Shown here: piece by piece, positions 1 to 64,000 of the stretch
How positions within the stretch are numbered: the stretch's first letter is position 1
Layout: every line of letters begins with the position of its first letter
Source: Prosapia bicincta
Lineage: Eukaryota > Arthropoda > Insecta > Hemiptera > Cercopidae
DNA: 64,000 nucleotides
Direction: 5' to 3'
NCBI GenBank assembly: GCA_036971475.1
Contig: JBAIZL010000001.1
Location: forward strand, 149,353,544 to 149,417,543
Translations under genes and position numbers: made by a program
Notes under the pieces: generated by a model
What the model was told of the DNA's origin: nothing
Databases searched by the model: none
What the model saw: only the letters and a program-made list of their open reading frames with translations

Positions 1-899
1 CGACTTGTAACGTGAGTCTCACAGACCCATAATTGTTTTTATTAATTTAAGCACAGTTTTTTTTGTTAAACTTTTTAACCATTATTTTTTTAGTTAATTG
101 TTCTTAATGAAGAGATTTAGGGCATTATAATATAAAAATGGACAATTATATTGTGAATAAACACGTTTATTTAACAATAATGAAATATGAGTAATTATAT
201 AGGAAAAAATTATAAAATTAATAATGAACGTAAAATTCAAGTTATTTGAAGGTTAATATTTTCAATCGGTGGTTGTTACAATACAAAAATAAGTATTTGT
301 TTTGGAGGGTAGTGAATGTTCCATCGTGTAGTGTTGTCTTTCCCAATGTAAGATGGTCCAATTGGTTGTAACTGTTCACGTTGAATATCAACCTCCATTT
401 CGTGTTCAGAATCTCCCCTATCTTTTTTGGATCATGACATACTTCTACATGATCCTCTTCTTCTATATCAGTTCCGTCAATAACTTCACTATCACTATTT
501 TCGTCAATATTCTCTTCTAATAACTCCCTAATCCGTTCTTGTTCACGGTGTCTTTGTCTTTCCATTTCCATGTCAATAAAGTATCGTTTAAAACTAATAT
601 ATACACTAAATACACTATTTACAACACTTAAATACGAAGAGAACTATTTACACAAACGTGGGCACCTAGTCTGACAGACCTGAAATAGAAAAAATACTGT
701 CACACGAGTCGAGGCGCCAAGTCTGTGAGACCCGAATCGTAAACAAATACAGGTAGAGCAGTGGTAACAATTCGACCTTGACTGGCACTTAATATTGGAC
801 AGCTAGATGGATGGAGGAGTTTCTATCGCAGTGCTACCAACCTTGGCAATAATATTTTCCTGCTCCGGATCTGTGAGACTTGGTACCTCGACTCCAGGG
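1..899 (-). mobile_element. Internally deleted piggyBac-like element
   Basis: The right end is a GGG followed by the TTAA target at 900-903. Reading inward on the - strand it begins CCCTGGAGTCGAGG and then AAGTCTCACAGA. The same AGTCTCACAGACC word occurs in the opposite orientation at 16-28, close to the window start, so base 1 probably lies inside the left inverted repeat. Further copies of the word near 668 and 713 look like subterminal repeats. A - strand ORF (571 to 242) has the acidic, Glu/Asp-rich N-terminus typical of piggyBac transposases, but it stops after 109 residues and nothing like the DDE core follows. The element is therefore non-autonomous. The family is inferred from the TTAA target and the layout. 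Confidence 0.6.
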
Positions 900-903
900 T
901 TAA

Positions 904-2355
904 TCTAGCTTTTACAACCTAGCTGAAAGTTATAATTTGAACTTGTATATTGCAATGTAATACATCTAAGTTCGTGTAATTAGTTTATTTGAATATATTT
1001 CAGTACAATAACTATCCATTATATGGTAGTTCTGGTAGAGCTTTTAGCTTATTTGAGATTTGTTGGACTGGTTTGAGACTGACATATTTACCCTTGTAAT
1101 AGTCTGGTTTGTAGTTTTAAAATAACTTGCATAAGCACTAAAATAACAATATATACCTTACATACTGAATCCTTTGTCAATCATAGAGAAACTGAAGTAA
1201 TTCATAGATTTGTATAGAAATATTTGGATATCTATAGTTCTATACACATCTGTGGTTTGCTTTAGTCTCCCTCTCTGATTCACAAAGGTTACAGTGTAGC
1301 TGAAATATACCATTATTTAGGTGTTATAGTTTAGCTGCATGCTTTAAGGTAACAGATACAACTAGTACTAAGGTAAGTCTATTAGTCTCATATCTAGTGC
1401 AAAATCTCTCTCTTCTTAAACCCTCCCTTCCTCTCTGATTATAATAATATATTAACTCTTCTAGCTGGGACTTGGATATGTACCAATGCTGAGAAAGTTG
1501 AACTAATGGTAGTACTGGCAACTTGATGTATGTCATCAAGAACTGGTAGTATGTCGTGTGTGCCTCAGCAGTTTAGTATCTTAAAAAACATTCTTTGCCC
1601 TGCCATCTCTTGAATTTTCTTGAAATTATTTGTTTGGCAATGACAAGAAACTCTGTGTTTCTCTATTACTTCACCTATAATCACATATCTGTCATATATT
1701 TTTTTTAATAATACATTCTCAGTTGGTCTTAATCATGCAACCCATTACAAAACATCTAGGTGTTGACAAAATCTAGATAATGTAGAAGCGATTAGAAAAT
1801 TTAATTGTTATACTTATAATAGTGGTAGCTATATTTATAGTTTTGACAATTCTAATAGTGATTATTCTGAAAAAAATAAGAATCAATAAAATTAGCATGA
1901 ATGGTTTCTAAACATTGTAAAGAAATCAGGGAAAATAATTTTTATAAACGGGTCTAAATTAATTAAGTTGTAAATTTTTTTGTTTTAACTAAAAGAGTGA
2001 ATTGTAATTAGTACTATCTGATAAATTTATCTGTTAATTTTCAGTACATTTTGTGGATTGCAGTTTTAATTAAACATAGTAAAACGAAAGTGTAATGAGG
2101 TTAACCAATAACTTCAGCTTATTCACTTATCCGCTTCATTATTGTCATCAAATGTTGCTAATAAGCATATCAAAGAGCGAATTATTGATGAAAGGAAAAG
2201 GGGAAAAGATTTGCAGTTTCGTATATCACACGCTAACCAAATAGTTTTATTTAATACTGCATTTATAAGTGTTATTCAAATATCCTAGAACAAGCCTTGA
2301 CAGGAAAAGGTTTGTTTTGTTATATTCTTAAAAGTCTTGTATACATTTGTTTCAG
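904..2355. other. AT-rich stretch, probably intron of the kinesin gene
   Basis: No exon or recognisable repeat was found. It precedes the first exon I can recognise, whose acceptor is a TTTCAG at 2350-2355. It is probably intronic, because the kinesin motor domain must be encoded further upstream. Confidence 0.4.
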
Positions 2356-47919
<45,564 letters not shown>

Positions 47920-49674
47920 GGAAACAAATTTAAATGTTATAATAACAATTTTACCTATATGACATATTTACTATGTGATTTTTATTTCAGAAATTTTTAT
48001 ATTCTACTTTAAAGACTTAAGATTTCAACAGTGATATTAATAAGAGTATATTAATTGATTATTTATATTTTTTATTGTGTTGTTTTTAATTATTTGGAGA
48101 CGAATTAATTTTAGATTGAAGATTAATTTTAACATTATTAATTGTGTTGATTCTATAAAATGCTTCAAAACTCATTACTTTTTTGTGATGAAATTAAAGT
48201 GAAAAAGATTAGGAATATCAAGCTTTTTGCCAACTATTACTGACATCTTGACATGAGACTACAAAAATACTGTACATTCAACATTCTTAAGTCTATGACA
48301 TACTTCTTCAAAAGCTTGTGTATCATTATAAATTCCTCATTTCAATGGCAGTTCTATAGAAAAGAAGTTTATGGGTATGCCTTTCAATAATATATATACA
48401 AATAAATTTTTCATTTTCATTTTCATTTTGTTAATTTTTAACTCTAGAACATAACATACTTTATGGACTGGCTAGGTAAAAAGGAGGCATGTGTCCAGAC
48501 ACACAAGTGAGTTACAATCTCATATGCTAGCTTATATTGCTTGTATACTTTTAGCAAAGTTTAAAATTAGTTGTTTTAAAACATTGAACACCCGTCTGCT
48601 AGGAACATCATCATGGTTAAGGATATTATAGCTAACTTAGGTACTGTTTCTCTAAACTTTTAAACTTTCTGTTTTTACAGGCTTGCTAAGACACAAAATT
48701 CAGCGCTTTTAAATTTTTGCTGTATTTAATTCCGTTCTTAGAAAGACATACTTATTTTCTGTTTCATATTTTTATAATTAAATAATAGATTAAAGCAAAA
48801 GAAACTTTCCTGACTGCTGACAATAAAGTAAACATTTGCTAAGGCAAACATTGTCAGTTAGATTAATATAGCTAACCAAATTGTCTAAATGGTTAATTTT
48901 TTTAAATACACTTATAAAAATGAATATTGTTTGCAAGAGAAATATGACACCATGTAGAAACAGTTGACTTTGGGAAATAATTGGGATAATTTGGTAATTC
49001 TGTTATAAAAATGATACTGAAAGAAAAACTCAGTGATTGTACAAACCTGAGGCTCATAAAGCCTTTCATGGCCTTTTTTTGCTGAACTTGCAGTTTTTTT
49101 TGTGTTTCAAGTTTAGATACTAATTGTTTCAGATTGGCTCTTTGAGCCTTAGCAATAGTTTACCTCAAATTTTTACAATGCTGGTGTACAAAGCTTGACA
49201 AAACTGACATTTGGAGGATTGGAGTTGGACACATGACTTGATCTTGATGCTTTGTTTTTACCTCATGGCACATTGTTTTATTGCATAACATACAATTTTG
49301 TCATGGGCCGTTTGAAAATAGTTTTGATGCTTTTAACTAAATAAAATATTTACTTATTATTTGTTTACAAATTAAAACATTTCAATCACAGCTGTGTTTC
49401 ACTTATTGCATAAGTTATTCTTTGTAAACATGTAAACTTAAAAAAACTCTCTTGTGTATATAAAAAAATCTAATATTTGTATAAAGATTAAATATTTTAT
49501 GAGACTGCTTTTAAAAGCATATGTTATTGCATACATTAAGAATTGAACTTAATTGTGTGTGTGACATTATGCATATACTTTGAACATTGTCTAAAATTAC
49601 CATTTATAAATTAGGCAATAAAATAGTTAAATATATTTAAAAAGGAAAATGTTTAGTCAAACACATTGTTTTCC
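47920..49674. other. KIF4 3' UTR and intergenic sequence
   Basis: After the stop the sequence is AT-rich with candidate polyadenylation signals. No genes recognised. Confidence 0.4.
48193..48406 (+). promoter_or_regulatory. Candidate polyadenylation signals of KIF4
   Basis: ATTAAA at 48193-48198 and AATAAA at 48401-48406, 270-490 bases after the stop. The second is followed by a T-rich tract. Either could end the mRNA; this is inferred from position only. Confidence 0.35.
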
Positions 49675-49992
49675 TCTTGAATTGGGAAGGTCTTGTAACG
49701 GGTGGACCAATTGCCCAAAACTTGGCCCGATCTGTTAGCGTTGCAGCTTTCAGATTGAAGACGGGTCATGATTACCTTGCTGCTCACCTCCACATTCATG
49801 TGATACTAACCCCGGAGTGTCTGCTGTGTGGTGGTGAACTTATGAATGCCAAACAACCTTAATGATTGCAAAGCCCTGGACCGGGCCCAGGATTACAGCA
49901 GTCCCATCTTCAGGGATGCCCATCTCTACTGGTCAGGGCGACACCAAATGGCTCAACTGCCAAGGGTGGGCGTTGGCTAGTAAGTAAGTAAG
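49675..49992 (+). mobile_element. LINE 3' end (ORF2 C-terminus and tail)
   Basis: One frame gives VAAFRLKTGHDYLAAHLHIH and ECLLCGGELMN; after a 1-base shift it continues HLNDCKALDRAQ and AHLYWSGRHQM to a TAG. The order (FRL.TGHD.L..HL, C.LC, HL..C.AL, YW..R.QM) is the C-terminal end of an R1/Jockey/I-like LINE ORF2. The element ends in a short (TAAG)n tail at 49979-49992, as LINE insertions often do. Confidence 0.75.
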
Positions 49993-52178
49993 CCTCTTGA
50001 ACTACTAATATATATTGGCACACTTCAAATTATATTTTTATAACCAGACCTAAACAAGTATAACTTTGATGACTTCTGTTTCATGAGATTTCGATGACTT
50101 TTGAGAATTTAGGAATTCAAACCGCTTATGAGAATTGGTTCATTTTGGTTTATTATATATTGAGAAACACTTTTGTCTTAAAGTTGATGACTCTAAATAT
50201 GTATTATCTTGGGCTTATAATTAGTAACACAGTCAACAATCCCTTTGTTGTATGGAAGAGGTTGATTATTCCGAATTTTTAGTGTACTCAATGAACGTTA
50301 AATATAAGTACATGTAGGGATAGGTATTTATTTAGAAAGCCAGGTTTAAAATTTGCAAGAAATAACAAAGCATTGAAAACAAATTTAAAGTTTTCATTAA
50401 TATCAACTACATTTCTTACAAAGGCATATTGAGTGCACCATTAAAAGTTGGAATTTTGTTTTGTTTTATAGTGATTCTGTCATGGATTTAAGCCACAGTT
50501 TGTCAATTTTCAATATGAATGACTTATGTTCAACTCATTTTGTATGAAAATTTCAAATTTTATTATTTGAATTTCTAAATACAAGTTTAAAACTAATATT
50601 TGTCTTTTTTTTACAAAACTGGCCATCAAGAATGAAAAAAAACTCGTTCTTTTGAAATGAGGGGCTAACCCACTGGATGTGATCCTACTATGTATAATCA
50701 AATTGATTAAAACAAATAATCATTGCTAAACACAAAAGAACTTTCAATATCAGTCTTATGTGTTCTACATTTGAATATTGTTCTTTAATCTAGCAACTGT
50801 TTTTTGTTTGAAGGTAAGTCGACTGTTGGTGATTTTGTTATATTCGCAGGACTTAATCTTGACTTTACACTCTAGTGTTGCCATTCAGGTATTTGTGAGG
50901 GTTTCATTATTTATAAACAATGTAATACCTGAAAGACTTGTGTAATTTCTTGGAGATGTTATTTTGTGTTGAATATGATTTATTACTTGAAGTAGCTGCA
51001 ACACTGATCAGTCAACTGTAGCTGCTGTTTGGCCGCTAGAAACTTAAAGCTTTCAATTTGGCCTTCTATAAATTGTGAACAAGTATTCATAATCTGGGAA
51101 AAGTATAATAATTATAGCTGGCATGAAGTTTTTAACACAAAATGAACTTATGGAACATTAATAAATATAATTGTTAAAGTTACTTTTCTTTAAATAAATA
51201 TTGGACATGAAAAATATGTGTACTACTAGACAGAGTAAACATTGTGGATGAAGAGGAGATACTAGCAGTTCTACTACAGAACTAAGTAAACATTTACTCA
51301 GGGGTATAGTAAGTACTCATTGTCTCAGTGAGATGACCTGCTGGAGGGTTTTAGAAGCATTTTGAAATTCTATCGTACTACCTGGAGCTGAACAAGGGAC
51401 CTTTAGGTTAGTAATTAGGTCGTCTACTCACTGCTCGTTTAATTGAGCATGGATAAATTAAATTAGGGCATTATAACTAACTTAAGTGGTGAACTTTGTT
51501 GTTAATAACTTCAAACCACAGATAGTAGTCGATTTTTAGGTCTTTTATTTGATAAAATACTCTCATACTGTGATTTTTTAAAAACAGTGACTAAATCACA
51601 GGATTGCAAACTACTAGACGTAAACACCTTGACTTAAAACAAGGGGTAATGCAGTAGAGGCAAATTTATAAGGTGTCTGTAAATATACAATTTCTATATG
51701 GCTACATTTCAAATTTTATTTTTAAAATTGTATATTTTACATAGCCTGAAACATACAGCAATATATATTTCAAAATATGAAATTGATCTAAATTTTTTGT
51801 TACAAATTCTATAATAATTTTAAGTTAAATTTAATTTCAGTAGTGTAGAGTTGGTAGTTGTCTTCATTTTAAATTTGTCTTTTTTTGTCCTTAGTTGGAA
51901 AACATACTGAAAACAAACCTAACATAAACCATTTATAAATGATCTATCTGGTCTGGTAATAGTTATTTCTTCTTAGTTTTTGAAATCCAATTCTTTGACA
52001 CATTAGCAACAGTAACTCCCAAAAGACATTGACTCAGAATGTATCTAAGTGTGTGGGAACAGAGATCCATTACATAAATAGTACTAAATAAACAAAAATA
52101 GTTGTGAAGGAGGGTTGAAAGGTAGCTCATCAATTGCTGTACAATAACAAGAGTTGATAGTTTTTATTTTGTAAAATA
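49993..52178. other. Intergenic or 3' UTR of the - strand gene
   Basis: AT-rich. TTTATT at 52163-52168 and 51715-51720 would be AATAAA signals on the - strand for the Osiris-like gene. Nothing else recognised. Confidence 0.35.
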
Positions 52179-60011
<7,833 letters not shown>

Positions 60012-61580
60012 GTCACTCTCAATTTAGAATGTAGTGAAGCAAACACAAACGAACTATTTCTTTTGCTACTGGAAAAAGGTCACAGCATGTATTTTAATAT
60101 ATTACTAAAGGGCATAGTCTAAACGGCTATACCCTACGGTTGTGTTGGTATGTTAGATTATGCCTACTTAAACAAACCAGTAAAATGAGTACAATATGAG
60201 AGAAGTAGAGAGTAAAATGAGTAAATTGAGAATTGTGACAATTTTTTTGGCTTAAATTTGATTCATGAAATACAACGATACGTTTTTGTTGAGAGTATTT
60301 CAGATTTACTTTAATAAAAATGACACGAATTGTAAAAACTAGGCGATCACTAGGTTGTAGTTCTCCAACTATGTTTAAGGTTAGCCCTAAAGATAATGTT
60401 TTGTTCTCTAAAACAATCAATTCTTCAAGTTATTTCACATTAGATTACATTCATTATAATAAGAAATTATTAATATTTCAAAGTAATAATCATTTCAATG
60501 CAATTTTTACTGCTCTGAGTTAGGTCGCGTTTATTACCACCGGAAAAAAACGTAATATTAATATTTTATTGCAATAAATTAGTTTACTTCCACTAATAAA
60601 ACACTGTATTTTAATTTGAAGTTAATTTCGATCACATCAGGTTAATTTAAATCAAATAAACTCTTGTCACCTACGAAATTTGCACAAACGTATTGCACTA
60701 TACTCCACACTTGATCAAGAGACAAGAATGACTGGTTGAACTGTTGTTTAGCTTCGGCCTTTGTGACCCTAATGTACTATATGAGCGGTCGAATGAACAA
60801 ATTACACCTAACCTATAACCAGAGCATGAAATACACATTACAGTCACAACTTAGTCTGGGAAAAGACGTAAAATTACGCGTATGGTTCTAAATAAATTGT
60901 CGTATCTAACACAGTAATTATAGCCTAAAGCAATGCAAAGACCTTGTCCTTTTTGTAGAAACTACGAAAGTGAATCGTTCACTGATGATGATTCGCTAGA
61001 ATAGCGCAACATTTATAGTAAATAAGTAATGAATTTAATCTTTTTGAAATAAATTATTTTGTAAGTTTTCAGTAGTTTTCAAACAATTTCACAGTATTTA
61101 GGAAAACAATAATGATATGAACAATGAGCTAAAAATTTATTTTGTGGTCATCATCTATTTCATTCATAGTATACTTTAGGCCAACTTGACGATGAGGACG
61201 TTTTAAAATTGAGTGACTAGTCTAGAGTTTTATTTGGGACAAAATAATTAAAAAAAGTTTTAAATTATATCCATGTAATTGATTTAAATTGTTTATATCT
61301 ATTTTTCGACTAGTTTGTTGGTAAAACGCTATTGCGTGAGCTGTTCAAAAAGACTTATTAGAATTCCTAAACTTGTAAGAATATTTAACAAATTCCGAAC
61401 GGATCGTATATGCAAGTAAAACTACGACAGGCGATCTACGAACATGGAGACAGTGTTTACGGTTAACAAGTTACCTTAAGAGCAAATAGCCGTAAATATG
61501 ATCAAGCTGGGCAATCCCAGAATACAAGTGAAACTTTTGAGTAGCTATCGTTTGAATTGCAGGCTTTAAATGTATCAAAC
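60012..61580. other. Upstream region of the Osiris-like gene, otherwise empty
   Basis: AT-rich. A TAATATATTAAA stretch 75-90 bases upstream of the candidate ATG (about 60091-60102) could be TATA-like. No other feature. Confidence 0.3.
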
Positions 61581-61584
61581 AGTT

Positions 61585-62066
61585 CCAAAAGTATAATAGA
61601 ATATTATATAAAATCTTCCAAAATTATTAAAGATTATTATAAACAATCGTTCAAAAGAATTAAAGAATGCTATCCAACATCTTCGAAAACTATTAAAGAA
61701 TGCTATCCAACATCTTCGAAAAGTATTAAAGAATGCTATTCAACATCTTCGAAAAGTGTTATAGAATGTTATTCGAAGTGTTCCAAAAGTATTAAAGAAT
61801 GCTATCCAACATCTTCGAAAAGTGTTATAGAATGTTATTCGAAGTGTTCCAAAAGTAATAAAGAATGCTATCCAACATCTTCGAAAAGTGTTATAGAATG
61901 TTATTCGAAGTTTTCCAAAACTATTAAACACTAATATAAAACATTGTTCAGAAGTATTAAATAGTTTTATCTAAAATCTTTCAACAGTATTAAATATTAC
62001 TATACAAAATCGTCTAAAAGTATTTTAGAATAGTACCAAAATTCATTAAAAGTTTAAATATTATCT
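61585..62066 (+). repeat. 33-bp minisatellite, left part
   Basis: About 10 good copies of a 33-base unit (AAAGAATGCTATCCAACATC...TTCGAAAAGTATT and a variant with GTGTTATAGAATGTTATTCG), ordered partly as alternating 66-base pairs, then diverged copies to about 62060. As 33 is divisible by three, it gives an 11-residue repeat ORF (61557-61934, KECYPTSSKSI type) that is open by periodicity alone. Confidence 0.9.
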
Positions 62067-63296
62067 TTATTTTAAATATCATAACTATCTGCCAACCCTC
62101 TAGCATTATCCCTTTCCCCACTGACGTGTTTCGAAGCCCTTCCATCAGTGAGAACTTATTACGAACTCTGCCATCAGTCAGAACTGACGGAGGTGCTCCA
62201 AAACGCATCAGCGGGGAGTGGGACAATGCTAGGATTGTCCCCCTCCCCACTGACGTGTTTCGAAGCCCTTCCATCAGTCAGAACTTATTACGAACTCTGC
62301 CATCAGTCAGAACTGATGGAGATGCTCGAAACGCGTCAGCGAGGAGTGGGTCAATGCTAGGATTGTTCCCCTCCTCACTGACGTGTTTCGAAGCCCTTCC
62401 ATCAGTCAGAACTTATTACGAACTCTGCCATCAGTCAGAACTGATGGAGATGCTCGAAACGCGTCAGCGAGGAGTGGGTCAATGCTAGGATTGTTCCCCT
62501 CCTCACTGACGTGTTTCGAAGCCCTTCCATCAGTCAGAACTTATTACGAACTCTGCCATCAGTCAGAACTGATGGAGATGCTCGAAACGCGTCAGCGAGG
62601 AGTGGGTCAATGCTAGGATTGTTCCCCTCCTCACTGACGTGTTTCGAAGCCCTTCCATCAGTCAGAACTTATTACGAACTCTGCCATCAGTCAGAACTGA
62701 CGGAGGTGCTCCAAAACGCATCAGCGGGGAGTGGGACAATGCTAGGATTGTCCCCCTCCCCACTGACGTGTTTCGAAGCCCTTCCATCAGTCAGAACTTA
62801 TTACGAACTCTGCCATCAGTCAGAACTGATGGAGATGCTCGAAACGCGTCAGCGAGGAGTGGGTCAATGCTAGGATTGTTCCCCTCCTCACTGACGTGTT
62901 TCGAAGCCCTTCCATCAGTCAGAACTTATTACGAACTCTGCCATCAGTCAGAACTGATGGAGATGCTCGAAACGCGTCAGCGGTGACTGGGACAATGCTA
63001 GGATTGTTCCCCTCCCCACTGACGTGTTTCGAAGCCCTTCCATCAGTCAGAACCTATTACGAACTCTTCCACCAGTCAGAACTGATGTAGGTGCTCCGAA
63101 GCGCGTCAGCGGAGAGTGGGACAATGCTAGGTTTGTTCCCCTCCTCACTGACGTGTTTCGAAGCCCTTCCATCAGTCAGAACTTTTTTTTTTTTACGAAA
63201 TCCTCCATCAGTCAGAACTGATGGAGATGCTCGAAACGCGTCAGCGGAGAGTGGGACAATGCTAAGATTGGCAGGTAACTATGATACTAAAAATAA
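62067..63296. mobile_element. Inverted-repeat element with tandemly amplified palindromic core
   Basis: The left end TTATTTTAAATATCATAACT and the right end (other strand) TTATTTTTAGTATCATAGTT pair for about 65 bases, through CTGCCAA, TAGCATT.TCCC and into CTGACG.GTTTCGA. Between them lie nine copies of a 128-bp unit starting at 62121, 62250, 62378, 62506, 62634, 62763, 62891, 63019 and 63148. Each unit is itself palindromic. Flanks on both sides are 33-bp minisatellite sequence, so this inserted into that array. Confidence 0.85.
62121..63255. repeat. 128-bp tandem array, nine palindromic units
   Basis: Each unit folds as CTGACGTGTTTCGAAGC ... GCTCGAAACGCGTCAG enclosing CCATCAGT/ACTGATGG, followed by a second hairpin GGGACAAT/ATTGTCCC (perfect in the GGGG-type units). 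Several adjacent copies are identical, indicating recent amplification. The 120-residue ORFs seen across it are by-products of the repeat. Confidence 0.93.
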
Positions 63297-63420
63297 AAAT
63301 ATAAATCCTAGCGGAAAAGTAGAAAATTATCAAAAGTTTGAATAATATCCTAAATCTTACAAAAGCGTAATAGAATAATCTATTGAAATTAAATATAATT
63401 ATTGAAAATAAATGTGAAAA
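63297..63420 (+). repeat. 33-bp minisatellite, right remnant
   Basis: AAAAGTTTGAATAATATCCT and the following AAAAGCGTAATAGAATAATC are diverged 33-bp units, in phase with those left of the inserted element. Confidence 0.6.
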
Positions 63421-64000
63421 GATGTTGATAAATTTGGTAGGGTTGCCAGCTCACTGCTAGAAATCAGTTATTTTCGTTCAACAATCACCAACGTCTACCC
63501 CCAATACTTCATCCAGTCCGTATCAGTCCTATATTAGCAAGGCACCATATCAAGGTCCACTCTACTACTATCCTAACGAGCGGAGAAATTACCCCCGCTA
63601 CAGCAATAACACACAACGGAACGAGTTTGTTTTAAAAGATAAACGACGCCCTATTTCCTATCGACAATAAAACCCGGTAATTGGTAACTTATGTTCCGAT
63701 AGACTCTAAGCAATAACAAGACTGCGTGAAATCATCTGTAATTACGTCACATGGGTCGTATGTCTGTCATACTTAGTGGGTGGCGTCATGCCTTGGAGAG
63801 GGTGTTACATCATGAATATCTTTATTTCTTTAGTGGTTGTATTTTATCAGAGTCATAATGTCAGAAACTATTAAAATGAAAAGAAAAATACTTAGTACAA
63901 ATCGCTATAACGATATAGAAAGGAAGCTGTCGCTAGAAATACATTGTTGTTGCTATGGGTTTATGCTATGAGTTTTAAACTGTAGGTCATAAAATCTTAA
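63421..64000. other. Unassigned right end
   Basis: Slightly less AT-rich. No ORF, splice-flanked exon or repeat I can support. Confidence 0.3.

Noticed and set aside
1324..1539. - strand ORF of 71 codons
   Set aside because: No domain, no conserved context, and length within chance expectation for this much sequence.
61585..63296. Possible CRISPR array
   Set aside because: These are eukaryotic tandem repeats without unique spacers; adjacent units are contiguous.
62126..63345. Overlapping ORFs of about 120 residues with repeated SPSIS/LLRTLPSVRTDG blocks
   Set aside because: They arise from the 128-bp tandem array read in several frames; the unit length is not a multiple of three and no start or promoter context is seen.

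Overview
This is AT-rich, intron-rich eukaryotic DNA, almost certainly from an insect. It contains an Osiris-like gene (an insect-specific family), irritans/mauritiana-type mariners, piggyBac, Tigger/pogo, hAT and Harbinger remnants, and a dense load of Penelope-like elements (PLEs). The order cannot be fixed from sequence alone. Long introns and many decayed repeats point to a large, repeat-rich genome.

The main gene runs on the + strand from the window's left part to 47919. It is the 3' three-fifths of a chromosome-associated kinesin of the KIF4 class. I resolved 15 coding exons whose splice phases all agree; together they encode 774 residues of coiled coil, the acidic DPDW/TPL segment, the nine-cysteine CXC zinc domain and a short tail. 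The motor domain must lie upstream of base 1.

The introns are filled with mobile DNA. From left to right: a deleted piggyBac at the window start (1-899), a LINE ORF1 relic (3.3 kb), two head-to-head PLE fragments (5.3-7.3 kb), a complete but dead mariner (9.4-10.7 kb), a Harbinger relic (12 kb), a deleted hAT (14.2-15.3 kb), a Tigger split by a piggyBac (18.6-21.8 kb), a mariner nested in a Tigger-type MITE (22.5-24.2 kb), two PLE relics (25.2-27.0 kb), a deleted Tigger (29.0-29.9 kb), a Tigger N-terminus (35.1 kb), and a PLE cluster of three families (37.5-42.2 kb) that includes a 566-codon RT plus GIY-YIG ORF.

Downstream of the kinesin lie a LINE ORF2 tail (49.7 kb), another deleted Tigger (52.8-53.9 kb), and on the - strand a likely three-exon Osiris-like gene (60011 to 52179) with compatible splice phases. 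The right end (61.6-63.4 kb) is a 33-bp minisatellite interrupted by a 1.2-kb inverted-repeat element whose core is a nine-copy, 128-bp tandem array of palindromic units.

The most interesting signal is a set of hammerhead-ribozyme-like folds. They sit just after the PLE ORFs and in both arms of short palindromic elements at 42.9, 44.3 and 59.1 kb. The copy at 59323-59367 has the CUGAUGA and GAAA core boxes, all three stems and an AUA cleavage triplet. The PLE-tail versions keep the stems but carry an altered core.
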